Assembly: GCF_003012775.1 (NCBI RefSeq)
Contig: NZ_PXYG01000009.1
Location: forward strand, 62,001-126,000
Source: Zobellella endophytica
Lineage (GTDB): Bacteria; Pseudomonadota; Gammaproteobacteria; Enterobacterales; Aeromonadaceae
Direction of reading: 5' to 3'
DNA: 64,000 nt
The position numbers and the translations under genes were made by a program. The notes beneath the pieces are model-generated. The model was given only the letters and a program-made list of their open reading frames with translations, was not told where the DNA came from and made no database searches. Shown here one piece after another: positions 36,345-46,169 of this stretch (positions are counted from its first letter, which is position 1; each line of letters opens with the position of its first letter).

Positions 36345-38603
36345 GTGTTAAAGGAATTGCGGGAAATCGTTCAGCGGGTAACGGCCAGCTCCGATCTTGA
36401 CGAAGCCATGTCTGAACTGGTCAGGAAAACCCGCAGTGCCATGCAGGTTGATTGCTGTTCCATCTATCTGCGCCGGGATCTGGAGCAGGCCTATCTGCTT
36501 GCCGCCACCGACGGCCTGGCGCTGGAAGCGGTGGGCCATGCCAAGATCCCGCTGGGGGAGGGGATCGTCGGCCTTATCGGTGAAAAGGAAGAGCTGATCA
36601 ACCTGGCCGATGCCCAGCATCACCCCAAGTTCAAATACCTGCCCGAAGCCCATGAAGATGCCTTCAAGTCCTTCCTCGGCGCCCCCATCATCCACCAGCG
36701 CAAGACCTTCGGCGTGCTGGTGGTGCAGCAGAAGGAAGTGCGACTGTTCGAGGAGGGGGAAGAATCCTTCCTGGTGACCCTGGCCTCCCAGTTGGCAACG
36801 GTCATCGCCCATGCGGAAGCCAAGGGCAACCTCAAGTCCCCCAACTGGCACGGCGTGCTGCGCGGCCTGGCCGGTTCACCCGGCATCGCCATCGGCAAGG
36901 CCTGGGTATGGCGGCCGCGGGTCGAGCTCAGCCAGGTGACGGCGCGCAAGGGCGACGATCCCGCCTTGCAGCATGCCCGGTTCGACAAGGTGCTGGTCCA
37001 AGTGGAGGAAGAGCTGGACAGCATGGCGCTGCGCTTCAAGGAGTCCCAGGCCAGCGAGTCGGTGGCGGTGTTCGAGGTGTATCAGTACATTCTCAAGGAT
37101 CCGGTGTTCATCGGCCTGATCCGTGAGGAAATCGAGCGAGGCTGGATCGCCGGCAGCGCGGTCAAGCGGGTGTGTGAAAAGCAGGTCGCCCAGTTTTCCA
37201 CCATGTCCGACCCTTACCTGCGCGAACGGGCGGCGGATATCCGCGACCTGGGGCAGCGGCTGCTGACCCGGCTGATCCATGAAGATGAGGGGCCGCTGAC
37301 TCCGGAGGAGCCGATCATCCTGGTGGCGGACGAGATCAGCGCCACCCTGATCGCCGAAATCCCCAGGGGCAAGCTCAAGGGTATCGTCTCCGCCAAGGGC
37401 TCCATCAACTCCCATGCCGCCATCCTGGCCCGGGCCATGGGCATACCGGCGGTGATGGGCATCGATCACTCCTTCGAGCTGCTGGAAGATCGCACCCTGA
37501 TCGTCGATGGCTACAGCGGTGAGCTGCTGGTCGAGCCGATCAAGTCGGTGCTGCGCGAGTACCGCCGGCTGATGGCCGAAGAAGCCCAGATGGACGAGCT
37601 GTTTGCCACGGTGCGCCAGGAGCGTTCGCAAACCCTCGACGGGGTCAGCGTGTCGCTGCTGCTCAACGCGGGCCTGAGTGCCGACACCGACATCGCCATG
37701 AACGATGCCGCCGACGGGGTCGGGCTGTTCCGTACCGAGATCCCTTTCATGATGCGGGACCGCTTTCCCTCCGAGCTGGAGCAGGCGGCCAACTACCGCC
37801 GGGTGCTGACCAGCTACCAGGGCAAACCGGTATGCATGCGCACCCTGGACGTGGGGGGCGACAAACAGCTGCCCTATTTCCCCATCGTCGAGGAGAACCC
37901 CTTCCTCGGCTGGCGGGGCATCCGCCTGACCCTGGATCACCCGGAGATCTTCCTGGTCCAACTGAAGGCCATGCTGCGCGCCAGCGAGGGGCTGGACAAT
38001 CTGTCGGTCATGCTGCCCATGGTCGGCAACCTGGACGAAGTCCGGGCGGCCCGGCGGCTGCTGGACCGGGCCTGGCGGGAAGTGTCGGCGGAAACCGCCG
38101 CCCATCAGGGAACCATCCGCTACCCCAGCCTGGGCGTGATGATCGAGGTACCCTCCCTGCTGTACCAGTTGCCCGAACTGGCGCCGCTGGTGGATTTCTG
38201 GTCGGTGGGCACCAACGACCTGACCCAATACCTGTTGGCGGTGGACCGCAACAACGGCCGGGTGGCGGACATTTACGATGCCATGCATCCGGCGGTGCTG
38301 CGGGCCCTGCAGCAGATCATCGATGCGGCCCGCCGTTATGCCAAGCCGGTGTCCATCTGCGGCGAGCTGGCGGGGGATCCGGTGGGGGTGCTGGTGCTGA
38401 TGGCCATGGGCTACCGCCGTTTCAGCATGAACAACAGCAATATCATGCGTATCAAATACGTGGTGCGTCAGTCTCGTACCGATGAATTGCAGAAGGTGCT
38501 GCAGGAGGCCCTGAGCCATCAGCATACCGGCGCTTTCAAGGGCGTTTTCGGCCGTTACCTGGAAGAGCGGGGGCTGGGCGGCCTGATGCGGGCTGGGCGT
38601 TAG
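36345..38603 (+). CDS. ptsP: Nitrogen-PTS enzyme I (EI-Ntr)
   Basis: The 752-residue protein carries an N-terminal GAF domain (about 15-165) that senses nitrogen signals, then the enzyme I domains: the phosphohistidine segment GSINSHAAILARAMGIPAVMG, the PEP-binding barrel GLFRTEIPFM, RTLDVGGDKQLPYF, and the C-terminal signature FWSVGTNDLTQYLLAVDRNN. It feeds phosphate to NPr and EIIA-Ntr. Start is GTG 36345 with AGGAG upstream. Confidence 0.96.
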   Translation: MLKELREIVQRVTASSDLDEAMSELVRKTRSAMQVDCCSIYLRRDLEQAYLLAATDGLALEAVGHAKIPLGEGIVGLIGEKEELINLADAQHHPKFKYLPEAHEDAFKSFLGAPIIHQRKTFGVLVVQQKEVRLFEEGEESFLVTLASQLATVIAHAEAKGNLKSPNWHGVLRGLAGSPGIAIGKAWVWRPRVELSQVTARKGDDPALQHARFDKVLVQVEEELDSMALRFKESQASESVAVFEVYQYILKDPVFIGLIREEIERGWIAGSAVKRVCEKQVAQFSTMSDPYLRERAADIRDLGQRLLTRLIHEDEGPLTPEEPIILVADEISATLIAEIPRGKLKGIVSAKGSINSHAAILARAMGIPAVMGIDHSFELLEDRTLIVDGYSGELLVEPIKSVLREYRRLMAEEAQMDELFATVRQERSQTLDGVSVSLLLNAGLSADTDIAMNDAADGVGLFRTEIPFMMRDRFPSELEQAANYRRVLTSYQGKPVCMRTLDVGGDKQLPYFPIVEENPFLGWRGIRLTLDHPEIFLVQLKAMLRASEGLDNLSVMLPMVGNLDEVRAARRLLDRAWREVSAETAAHQGTIRYPSLGVMIEVPSLLYQLPELAPLVDFWSVGTNDLTQYLLAVDRNNGRVADIYDAMHPAVLRALQQIIDAARRYAKPVSICGELAGDPVGVLVLMAMGYRRFSMNNSNIMRIKYVVRQSRTDELQKVLQEALSHQHTGAFKGVFGRYLEERGLGGLMRAGR

Positions 38604-38671
38604 TCCGCACCGCTGGCTTTTGCCGCCGTCCGATTGCACAATACCGTTTTTGTTTTTGACGGGGTAAGTGC

Positions 38672-39490
38672 ATGTCTGAAAGCCACTGGGTGTTTCCCGG
38701 ATTTGATCCCATCGCCGTGCAAATCGGCCCACTGGCCGTGCACTGGTACGGACTGATGTATTTGCTGGGCTTCATGTTCGCCTGGTGGATGGCCAATCGC
38801 CGGGCGGCGCAGCCGGGCTCGGGCTGGACCCGGGATCAGGTGTCCGACGTGCTGTTTTACGGCTTCCTCGGCGTTATCCTCGGCGGACGCCTGGGCTATG
38901 TGTTTTTCTACCAGCTCGACACCTTTCTCGCCGATCCGCTTTACCTCATCAAGATCTGGACCGGTGGCATGTCGTTCCACGGCGGCCTGATCGGGGTGAT
39001 CACCGCCCTCTGGCTGTTTGCCCGCAAGCAGAACAAGACCTTCTTCGCAGTCTCCGACTTTATCGCCCCGCTGATCCCCTTTGGCCTGGGCGCCGGGCGC
39101 ATCGGCAATTTCATCAACGGCGAGCTGTGGGGCCGGGTCACCGAGGTGCCCTGGGCCATCATCTTCCCGGCGGCGGGCGAGCTGCCGCGTCATCCCTCCC
39201 AGCTCTACCAGTTCGCCCTCGAAGGGGTGGCCCTGCTGCTCATCCTCAACCTGGCCTGGCGGCTGCGGGCGCCGCGCGGCGTGGTGTCCGGCCTGTTCCT
39301 GCTGTGCTACGGGCTGTTCCGCTTTATGGTGGAGTTCGTGCGCGAGCCCGACGCGCACCTGGGGGTCTATCTCAATGTGTTCAGCATGGGCCAACTGCTG
39401 TCAATGCCGATGATGCTGGCCGGCGTATTGATGTTATGGGCGGCGTACCGCCGTCCCCGATGGTTTGGCAATGGAGAAAGAACCGCATGA
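38672..39490 (+). CDS. lgt: Prolipoprotein diacylglyceryl transferase
   Basis: This 272-residue, seven-helix inner-membrane enzyme adds diacylglycerol to the lipobox cysteine of prelipoproteins. The Lgt signature [16 protein letters not shown] is present, with [11 protein letters not shown] and [12 protein letters not shown]. It overlaps thyA by 4 bp (ATGA), the conserved lgt-thyA pair. Confidence 0.97.
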   Translation: MSESHWVFPGFDPIAVQIGPLAVHWYGLMYLLGFMFAWWMANRRAAQPGSGWTRDQVSDVLFYGFLGVILGGRLGYVFFYQLDTFLADPLYLIKIWTGGMSFHGGLIGVITALWLFARKQNKTFFAVSDFIAPLIPFGLGAGRIGNFINGELWGRVTEVPWAIIFPAAGELPRHPSQLYQFALEGVALLLILNLAWRLRAPRGVVSGLFLLCYGLFRFMVEFVREPDAHLGVYLNVFSMGQLLSMPMMLAGVLMLWAAYRRPRWFGNGERTA

Positions 39491-40281
39491 AGGCCTATCT
39501 CGAGCTGATGCAGCATATTCTTGAGCAGGGGGAACGGAAAGAAGACAGAACCGGCACCGGCACCCTGTCGGTGTTCGGCCATCAGATGCGGTTCAATCTG
39601 CAACAGGGCTTTCCGCTGGTCACCACCAAGAAGTGCCATCTGAAATCGATTATCCATGAGCTGCTGTGGTTCCTGAACGGTGACACCAATATCGGCTACC
39701 TCAAGCAGCACGGGGTGCGTATCTGGGACGAATGGGCCGACGAAAACGGCGATCTGGGGCCGGTCTACGGTCATCAGTGGCGCAGTTGGCAGGGGGCGGA
39801 TGGCCGGGTGACCGACCAGATCAGCCAGGCGCTCGAGACCATCAAACACAACCCGGATTCACGCCGCATCATCGTCTCGGCCTGGAACGTGGGCGAGCTG
39901 GACCGGATGGCGCTGGCCCCCTGCCATGCCCTGTTCCAGTTCTACGTGGCGGGCGGCCGGTTGTCCTGCCAGCTATACCAGCGCAGCTGCGATGTGTTCC
40001 TCGGGTTGCCGTTCAATATCGCCAGCTACGCCCTGCTGACCCACATGATGGCGCAGCAGGCGGGGCTGGAGGTCGGGGATTTCGTCTGGACCGGGGGCGA
40101 CGTGCACCTCTACCGCAACCATCTGGAGCAGGCCCGGCTGCAACTGACGCGTGAGCCTCTGCCGTTGCCGACCTTGCGCCTGGCCCGCCAGCCCGACTCC
40201 CTGTTCGATTACACCTTCGAGGATTTTGTGCTGGAAAACTACCAGGCGCACCCGCATATCAAGGCACCGGTGGCGGTTTGA
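39487..40281 (+). CDS. thyA: Thymidylate synthase
   Basis: The 264-residue enzyme methylates dUMP to dTMP using methylene-tetrahydrofolate. The catalytic cysteine is in [12 protein letters not shown], and the dUMP-binding set [16 protein letters not shown] and HLYRNH is complete. ATG 39487 was chosen; a longer frame begins inside lgt. A 179-bp AT-rich spacer follows with no gene. Confidence 0.98.
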   Translation: MKAYLELMQHILEQGERKEDRTGTGTLSVFGHQMRFNLQQGFPLVTTKKCHLKSIIHELLWFLNGDTNIGYLKQHGVRIWDEWADENGDLGPVYGHQWRSWQGADGRVTDQISQALETIKHNPDSRRIIVSAWNVGELDRMALAPCHALFQFYVAGGRLSCQLYQRSCDVFLGLPFNIASYALLTHMMAQQAGLEVGDFVWTGGDVHLYRNHLEQARLQLTREPLPLPTLRLARQPDSLFDYTFEDFVLENYQAHPHIKAPVAV

Positions 40282-40460
40282 CGCGAATTAATATGGTTAA
40301 TTTTGTTAAATTAAAGTGATAAATTTTATTTATATCGGATATACCAAGGTCTAATTGTAAAAATATTCGATTTTGCCGAGTAGTTAAGCAGAAACAACCG
40401 ATTACTCGCCACCGCATGAGCTGATTACACTCGGGTAAGTCCAAGTGTGGAGACTCATCT

Positions 40461-41651
40461 ATGTCAACCGTATTGAAACGATTTATGGCCATGGAATCGG
40501 CCAGTGGCATCCTGCTCATCCTGGCCGCCGTTGCCGCCATCCTGATGGCCAACAGCGATTGGGCCCATCTCTACAGTGCCTTTCTCAACACCCAGGTCCA
40601 GGTGCGCATCAGCGGCCTTGACCTGGACAAACCCTTGCTGCTGTGGGTCAACGACGGCCTGATGGCGCTGTTTTTCCTGCTGATCGGCCTCGAGGTCAAG
40701 CGCGAACTGGTGGAAGGGGCGCTGTCCCGGCGGGAGCAGGCGATATTTCCGGCCCTGGCCGCCCTCGGCGGCATGGTTTTCCCCGCCCTGTGGTTCCTGG
40801 CGTTCAATGCCGACAACCCGGTTACCCAGAACGGCTGGGCCATTCCCGCCGCCACCGATATCGCCTTCGCCCTGGGGGTGATGGCGCTGCTGGGCAAACG
40901 GGTGCCGCTCAGCCTGAAGATCTTCCTGCTGGCCCTGGCGATCATCGACGATCTGGGGGTGATCCTGATCATCGCGCTGTTCTACAGCCATGGCCTGTCA
41001 CTGCCGCCGCTGGGGATCGCCCTGCTCGGGATACTGGGACTGGTCTGGCTCAACCGCGCCCGGGTCGGCAGCCTGGCACCCTATCTGCTGCTGGGACTGG
41101 TGGTCTGGGTGGCGGTGCTGAAGTCGGGTATTCATGCCACCCTGGCCGGCGTACTGCTGGGCTTTCTGGTGCCGCTGTATGGTGCTGGCGGCTCCCCCTC
41201 CAAGCGGCTGGAGCACGCCCTGCATCCCTGGTGTGCCTTCCTGATCCTGCCGTTGTTTGCCTTCGTCAACGCGGGGGTTTCGCTGCGCGGGCTGTCGCTG
41301 GGCGACCTGTCTTCCGCCCTGCCGTTGGGGGTGATGATGGGACTGCTGGTGGGCAAGCCGATGGGGGTGTTCCTGATCAGCTGGCTGGCGGTCAAGCTGC
41401 GCATCGCCCAGCTGCCGGCGGGCGTCTGCTTCAAACAGATTTTTGCGGTGTCGGTGCTATGCGGAATCGGTTTTACCATGTCCATTTTCATCACCTCCCT
41501 GGCGTTCAGCGGCCACGCGGAGCTGGCCAACCTGTCCCGACTGGGCATTTTGCTGGGCTCTACCCTGGCGGCGCTGATCGGCTATACCATGCTGCACCTG
41601 GCGTTGCCCCGGGCCGAGAAGTCCCCGGTTTTGCAGGTGCAGCGCATCTGA
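40461..41651 (+). CDS. nhaA: Na+/H+ antiporter NhaA
   Basis: A 396-residue, twelve-helix antiporter that expels sodium in exchange for two protons at alkaline pH. The ion-binding aspartate pair is in [12 protein letters not shown] and the lysine of helix X in VGKPMGVF. It is followed by a terminator and then nhaR, so in this genome the two may be partly uncoupled. Confidence 0.96.
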   Translation: MSTVLKRFMAMESASGILLILAAVAAILMANSDWAHLYSAFLNTQVQVRISGLDLDKPLLLWVNDGLMALFFLLIGLEVKRELVEGALSRREQAIFPALAALGGMVFPALWFLAFNADNPVTQNGWAIPAATDIAFALGVMALLGKRVPLSLKIFLLALAIIDDLGVILIIALFYSHGLSLPPLGIALLGILGLVWLNRARVGSLAPYLLLGLVVWVAVLKSGIHATLAGVLLGFLVPLYGAGGSPSKRLEHALHPWCAFLILPLFAFVNAGVSLRGLSLGDLSSALPLGVMMGLLVGKPMGVFLISWLAVKLRIAQLPAGVCFKQIFAVSVLCGIGFTMSIFITSLAFSGHAELANLSRLGILLGSTLAALIGYTMLHLALPRAEKSPVLQVQRI

Positions 41652-41680
41652 GCTGACTCTGTTCTCTGCACAACATGACC

Positions 41681-41711
41681 GGCCGGGTATTCAAACCCGG
41701 CCCGTTTCTTT
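41681..41711 (+). terminator. Terminator between nhaA and nhaR
   Basis: GGCCGGGT-ATTCAA-ACCCGGCC is a perfect 8-bp stem followed by CGTTTCTTT. It ends 33 bp before nhaR, so nhaR needs its own promoter or read-through. Confidence 0.75.
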
Positions 41712-41744
41712 ATGATGGTGCCACCGCGTATCGGAGATGGTTCC

Positions 41745-42692
41745 TTGTCACACCTCAACTACAACCACCTGTATTATTTCTGGATGACCCAGAAAAAGGG
41801 CTCGGTCACCAAGGCTGCCGAAGCGTTGTTTTTGACGCCGCAAACGGTAACCGGGCAGATCCGCCAACTCGAGCAGCGCCTGGGTGGCAAGCTGTTCAAG
41901 CGCAAGGGGCGGCAACTGGAGGCGAGTGAACTGGGCCAACTGGTGTTCCAGTATGCGGACCGCATGTTCAGCCTGTCCTACGAGATGCTGGATATCGTCA
42001 ACTACCGCAAGGAAGATCACCTGGTGTTCGAGGTCGGCATCGCCGATGCGCTGTCGAAGCGGCTGGCCAGCCGGGTGTTGTTGTCGGTGATCCCCAACGA
42101 CGGCTCCATCCACCTGCGCTGCTATGAGTCGACCCACGAAATGCTGCTGGAGCAGCTCAGCCAGCACAAACTCGACATGATACTGTCCGACTGCCCGGTG
42201 GATTCGGCCCAGCACGCGGGCCTGCTGTCCAAGAAGCTGGGGGAGTGCGACATCGGTTTCTACTGTCGCGAGCCGCTGCCGAGCAAGCCCTTTCCCGCCT
42301 GCCTGGAAGAGCGGCGGTTGCTGATCCCCGGGCGGCGTACCGCCATGGGCCGGCAACTGCGCCATTGGCTGGAGGTGCAGGGGCTCAAGCCGCAGATCCT
42401 GGGCGAGTTCGACGACGCCGCCCTGATGAAGGCCTTCGGCTTTTTCAACCAGGGCATCTTCGTGGCGCCGGCCATCTACCGGGAGGCGATCCTGCAGCAC
42501 CAGCCGGTGATCGAGATCGGCCGGGCGGAAGAACTGAAGGAAGAGTACTATGTGATCTTTGCCGAACGCATGATCCAGCACCCGGCGGTGAAACGGCTGT
42601 GTGAAAGCGATTTCACTTCCCTGTTTTCCGGCCTGGACGATTTTTCGGCGGTGACGGTACCGCCGCCCACCTTTGACAGTGAATTTAGCTGA
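41745..42692 (+). CDS. nhaR: LysR-family activator NhaR
   Basis: The 315-residue regulator activates nhaA in response to sodium. The N-terminus [20 protein letters not shown] and segments such as [19 protein letters not shown] (here YESTHEMLL...) and [10 protein letters not shown] closely follow E. coli NhaR. TTG 41745 with GGAG 8 nt upstream matches the family start; an ATG 33 nt upstream overlaps the terminator's tail and is less likely. Confidence 0.93.
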   Translation: MSHLNYNHLYYFWMTQKKGSVTKAAEALFLTPQTVTGQIRQLEQRLGGKLFKRKGRQLEASELGQLVFQYADRMFSLSYEMLDIVNYRKEDHLVFEVGIADALSKRLASRVLLSVIPNDGSIHLRCYESTHEMLLEQLSQHKLDMILSDCPVDSAQHAGLLSKKLGECDIGFYCREPLPSKPFPACLEERRLLIPGRRTAMGRQLRHWLEVQGLKPQILGEFDDAALMKAFGFFNQGIFVAPAIYREAILQHQPVIEIGRAEELKEEYYVIFAERMIQHPAVKRLCESDFTSLFSGLDDFSAVTVPPPTFDSEFS

Positions 42693-42711
42693 GAACCTGA
42701 ATGTGACGACT

Positions 42712-43017
42712 ATGGCGATGAATATCGAGGAAATGGAAGCCAACGCGGCCCAGGCCGTGAAACTGCTCAAGGCGCTGGCCAACGAGCGCCGGCTGTTCAT
42801 TTTATGCCATTTGCTCGACAAGGAGCTGTCGGTGGGGGAAATGAACCAGCACCTGGGGTTGAGCCAGTCGGCCCTGTCCCAGCACCTGGCGATACTGCGC
42901 AACGATGAACTGGTGCGCACCCGCAAGGAGGCACAGACAGTGTACTACTCGCTGCAAAGCGAGGAAGTGCGGGAAGTCATCGCCCTGCTGCACAGGCTTT
43001 ATTGCAGAGAGGAGTAA
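42712..43017 (+). CDS. ArsR/SmtB-family regulator with a conserved cysteine pair (YgaV/BigR/SqrR-like)
   Basis: A 101-residue winged-helix repressor (recognition region LSQSALSQHLAILRNDELV). It lacks the metal-site motif ELCVCDL of classic ArsR. Instead it has one cysteine in FILCHLL near the N-terminus and one in LYCREE at the C-terminus, the pair that forms a persulfide or disulfide bridge in SqrR, BigR and YgaV. This points to sulfide or redox sensing. The start is uncertain (ATG 42712 or 42718; an in-frame start at 42673 overlaps nhaR). No sulfur-oxidation gene is adjacent. Confidence 0.75.
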   Translation: MAMNIEEMEANAAQAVKLLKALANERRLFILCHLLDKELSVGEMNQHLGLSQSALSQHLAILRNDELVRTRKEAQTVYYSLQSEEVREVIALLHRLYCREE

Positions 43018-43084
43018 GGGGAAGGCGCGAGGAGTGACTATGACCCCGGCGTTGTCTCTAACGCTTCACCTTCTGACAGGCAAT

Positions 43085-43112
43085 AAAAAACCGGCATTGA
43101 GCCGGTTTTTTT
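43085..43112. terminator. Bidirectional terminator between the ArsR gene and rpsT
   Basis: AAAAACCGGC-ATTGA-GCCGGTTTTTT. Serves both converging transcripts. Confidence 0.92.
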
Positions 43113-43135
43113 AGAGCGCTTGGAACAAGCCTGGT

Positions 43136-43396
43136 TTACAGGGCCTTGATCTGAGCGTTCAGGCGGCTCTTGTGACGAGCTGCCTTATTTTTGTGGATCA
43201 GGCCTTTGGTGGCCATGCGGTCCAGCAGGGGCTGGGCGGCATCGAAGGCTTTCTGGGCGTTGGCCTTGTCACCGGTGGCGATGGCAGCAACTACTTTCTT
43301 GACGTAGGTGCGCACCATGGAACGGCGGCTGGCGTTGTGCTTACGGCGTTTCTCTGCTTGAATCGCGCGTTTCTTAGCAGATTTAATATTAGCCAA
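43136..43396 (-). CDS. rpsT: 30S ribosomal protein S20
   Basis: An 86-residue basic helical protein, [21 protein letters not shown] at the N-terminus. S20 binds the 5' domain of 16S rRNA. The divergent placement with murJ-ribF-ileS is standard. The AGGAGT site lies 8 nt before the start. Confidence 0.98.
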   Translation of the reverse strand: MANIKSAKKRAIQAEKRRKHNASRRSMVRTYVKKVVAAIATGDKANAQKAFDAAQPLLDRMATKGLIHKNKAARHKSRLNAQIKAL

Positions 43397-43444
43397 GGTA
43401 AAACTCCTAAAACTGTCTTAGCGAGTGTTCTTAAAAGGCCGAGG

Positions 43445-43473
43445 AATATGCCTTTTTCACCGCTGATTGTCAA
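43445..43473 (-). promoter_or_regulatory. Promoter of rpsT
   Basis: Reading leftward, TTGACA (43473-43468), a 17-nt spacer and CATATT (43450-43445), about 50 bp upstream of rpsT. Consensus -35 and near-consensus -10. Confidence 0.65.
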
Positions 43474-43495
43474 TTGATTTGTGCAAATAAACACC

Positions 43496-43517
43496 GCCCT
43501 GTGGCAAGGCACAGGGC
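43496..43517 (-). terminator. Terminator-like hairpin upstream of the rpsT promoter
   Basis: GCCCTGTG-GCAAGG-CACAGGGC is a perfect 8-bp stem; read leftward it is followed by GGTGTTTATTT. It would block antisense transcription from the murJ side from entering rpsT. Confidence 0.4.
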
Positions 43518-43593
43518 AGGGGGTTAAACTGTCGGCCGAATTCTAGCAGCATTCGCCTGCATTCAGCAATTTTCTTACCGTGAGGTTTTCATT

Positions 43594-45150
43594 TTGAGCA
43601 AGGCGCTTTTGCGATCGGGCCTGATTGTGTCCGCCATGACCCTGGTTTCCCGGGTGCTGGGGCTGGTGCGGGACGTGGTGATCGCCAACCTGATGGGAGC
43701 CGGGGCGGCGGCCGACGTGTTCTTCTTCGCCAACCGCATTCCCAACTTTCTGCGCAGGCTGTTTGCCGAAGGCGCCTTCAACCAGGCCTTCGTGCCGGTG
43801 ATGACGGAATACAAGCAGACCCGCAGTTTCAAGGACACCCAGGACCTGCTGGCGGCGGTGTCCGGCACCTTGGGGTTGATCGTGACCGGGGTGACCCTGG
43901 CGGGGATGCTTGGCTCCGGTGCGGTCACCGCTCTGTTCGGCGCCGGCTGGTTTATGGAGTGGTTGAACGACGGTCCCGAGGCGCACAAGTTCGAGCTGGC
44001 CTCGCTGCTGCTGAAAATCACCTTTCCCTACCTGTGGTTCATCAGCTTTACCGCCATGGCCGGCGCCATCCTCAATACCTTCGGCAAGTTCGCGGTGTCC
44101 TCCTTCACCCCGGTGTTCCTCAACGTGGCGATGATAGCGGCGGCGCTCTGGCTGTCGCCGCGGCTGGCCCAGCCCGAACTCGGCCTGGCCATCGGCGTGT
44201 TCGCCGGGGGGCTCGTCCAGTTCCTGTTCCAGTTTCCCTTCCTGGCCCGGCTGCACCTGCTGGTGCGGCCGCGCTGGGCCTGGCACCACCCGGGGGTGGT
44301 GAAAATCCGTACCCTGATGATACCGGCGCTGTTCGGGGTGTCGGTGAGCCAGGTTAACCTGTTATTCGACACCATGCTGGCCTCCTTCCTGGCCACCGGC
44401 TCCATCAGCTACCTGTATTACTCGGACCGGCTGCTGGAGTTTCCCCTCGGGCTGTTCGGCATCGCCATCGCCACCGTGATCCTGCCGGCCCTCTCCAGCC
44501 GTCATGTGGACGACGCCAGGGACGGTTTCGCCGCCACCATGGACTGGGGCATCCGCATGGTGCTGCTGATGGGCTTTCCCGCCATGTTGGGACTCATCGT
44601 GCTGAGCGAGCCGATGCTGCGGGTGCTGTTCATGCGCGGCGAATTCGGCGCCGAGGAAGTGGCGGCGGCGGGCAGGAGCCTGGTGGCCTACGGCCTGGGG
44701 CTGCAGGCCTTTATGCTGATCAAGGTGCTGGCGCCGGGTTATTACGCCCGTCAGGACACCAAAACCCCGGTGCGCTTCGGCATCATCGCCATGGTGGCCA
44801 ACATGGTGTTCAACATCATCCTGATCTTCCCCCTCGGCTACGTGGGCCTGGCCCTGGCCACCGCCCTTTCGGGCATCCTCAATGCGGGGCTGCTGGGCTG
44901 GGGGCTGCGCCGGCACGGGGTATACAGCCCCAGCCGGCAGACCGGGCTGTTCGCCCTCAAAGTAGTGCTGGCGGGCGGTGGCATGGCGGCGCTGTTGTGG
45001 TACCTGTCGCCGCCGCTGACGGTGTGGGCTGGCTGGGATCTGCTGCAAAGCGCGCTTTGCCTGCTGGGTTACATCGGCGCCGGTGCCTTGTGCTACGGTG
45101 TGCTGCTGTTGCTGGCCGGTGTGCGGCCCAAGCATCTCAAAACCTCGTAG
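43594..45150 (+). CDS. murJ: Lipid II flippase MurJ
   Basis: The 518-residue MOP-superfamily protein with about 14 membrane helices moves lipid II across the inner membrane for peptidoglycan synthesis. The N-terminus SAMTLVSRVLGLVRDVVIA and NFLRRLFAEGAFNQAFVPV are family hallmarks. The start is TTG 43594 with TGAGG 8 nt upstream. Confidence 0.96.
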   Translation: MSKALLRSGLIVSAMTLVSRVLGLVRDVVIANLMGAGAAADVFFFANRIPNFLRRLFAEGAFNQAFVPVMTEYKQTRSFKDTQDLLAAVSGTLGLIVTGVTLAGMLGSGAVTALFGAGWFMEWLNDGPEAHKFELASLLLKITFPYLWFISFTAMAGAILNTFGKFAVSSFTPVFLNVAMIAAALWLSPRLAQPELGLAIGVFAGGLVQFLFQFPFLARLHLLVRPRWAWHHPGVVKIRTLMIPALFGVSVSQVNLLFDTMLASFLATGSISYLYYSDRLLEFPLGLFGIAIATVILPALSSRHVDDARDGFAATMDWGIRMVLLMGFPAMLGLIVLSEPMLRVLFMRGEFGAEEVAAAGRSLVAYGLGLQAFMLIKVLAPGYYARQDTKTPVRFGIIAMVANMVFNIILIFPLGYVGLALATALSGILNAGLLGWGLRRHGVYSPSRQTGLFALKVVLAGGGMAALLWYLSPPLTVWAGWDLLQSALCLLGYIGAGALCYGVLLLLAGVRPKHLKTS

Positions 45151-45216
45151 CAAGGGCTGATCCTTGCGCCCGGCTGGGGTATAATCCGCCGATTTGCAGG
45201 GCCAGCAGCGGGATTT

Positions 45217-46164
45217 ATGGAGCTTATTCGCGGCATTCACAACATCAAGGCATGGCATCGCGGCTGTGTGCTGACCATCGGCAACTTCGATGGCGTGCAC
45301 CTGGGGCACCAGGCGGTGTTGCGCCGGCTGACCGAGCAGGCGCGCCGGCTCAAGGTGCCGGCCTGCGTAATGGTGTTCGAGCCCCAGCCGCAAGAGCTGT
45401 TCACTGGCACCCAGGCGCCGCCGCGGCTGACCCGGCTGCGGGAAAAGTACCTGCAACTGGCGCGGCTCGGCATCGACCGCCTGCTGTGCGTGCGTTTCAA
45501 TGCCGCCTTCGCGGCCCAGTCGCCGGACGACTTCATCCGCGGCCTGCTGGTCGACAAGCTGGGGGTGCGTTTCCTGGTGGTGGGGGATGATTTCCGTTTC
45601 GGCAAGAACCGGGTCGGGGACTTCGAACTGCTGACCCGGGCCGGCCGCGCCTTCGACTTCGAGGTGGTCAGTACCCAGAGCTGGCGCATGAACAGCCAGC
45701 GGGTGAGCAGCACCCTGATCCGCGAAGCGCTGGCGGCGGATCGTCTGGATGACGCCAACCAGATGCTGGGCCGCCCGTTCAGCCTGTGCGGCCGGGTGGC
45801 CCACGGCGCCAAACTGGGGCGCACCATCGGCTTTCCCACCGCCAATGTGGCGCTCAAGCGGCAGGTGATACCGGTGTCCGGGGTTTATGCGGTCGAACTG
45901 CTGCTCGATGGCCGGCACTATCCCGGGGTGGCCAATATCGGCCACAAGCCCACCGTCGGCGGCACCCGCGCCCTGTTGGAAGTCCACCTGTTTGATTTCA
46001 TCGGCGATCTGTACGGCCGGCAGGTGGAAGTAGAGCTTCGCCACAAATTGCGGAACGAGCAAAAATTCGCTTCCTTTGAGCTGTTAAAGGAGCAAATTCA
46101 ACGCGATGCCGCCGCCGCCCGACACTGGTTCGGGCTGGCGGCATCAGAACCGAACGGAATGTAG
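45217..46164 (+). CDS. ribF: Bifunctional riboflavin kinase/FAD synthetase
   Basis: The 315-residue enzyme makes FMN and then FAD. The N-terminal FAD synthetase domain shows [14 protein letters not shown] and SSTLIREAL; the C-terminal riboflavin kinase barrel shows [18 protein letters not shown] at 45180-45185 suggests its own promoter. It sits 5 bp before ileS. Confidence 0.96.
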   Translation: MELIRGIHNIKAWHRGCVLTIGNFDGVHLGHQAVLRRLTEQARRLKVPACVMVFEPQPQELFTGTQAPPRLTRLREKYLQLARLGIDRLLCVRFNAAFAAQSPDDFIRGLLVDKLGVRFLVVGDDFRFGKNRVGDFELLTRAGRAFDFEVVSTQSWRMNSQRVSSTLIREALAADRLDDANQMLGRPFSLCGRVAHGAKLGRTIGFPTANVALKRQVIPVSGVYAVELLLDGRHYPGVANIGHKPTVGGTRALLEVHLFDFIGDLYGRQVEVELRHKLRNEQKFASFELLKEQIQRDAAAARHWFGLAASEPNGM

Positions 46165-46169
46165 GATCC

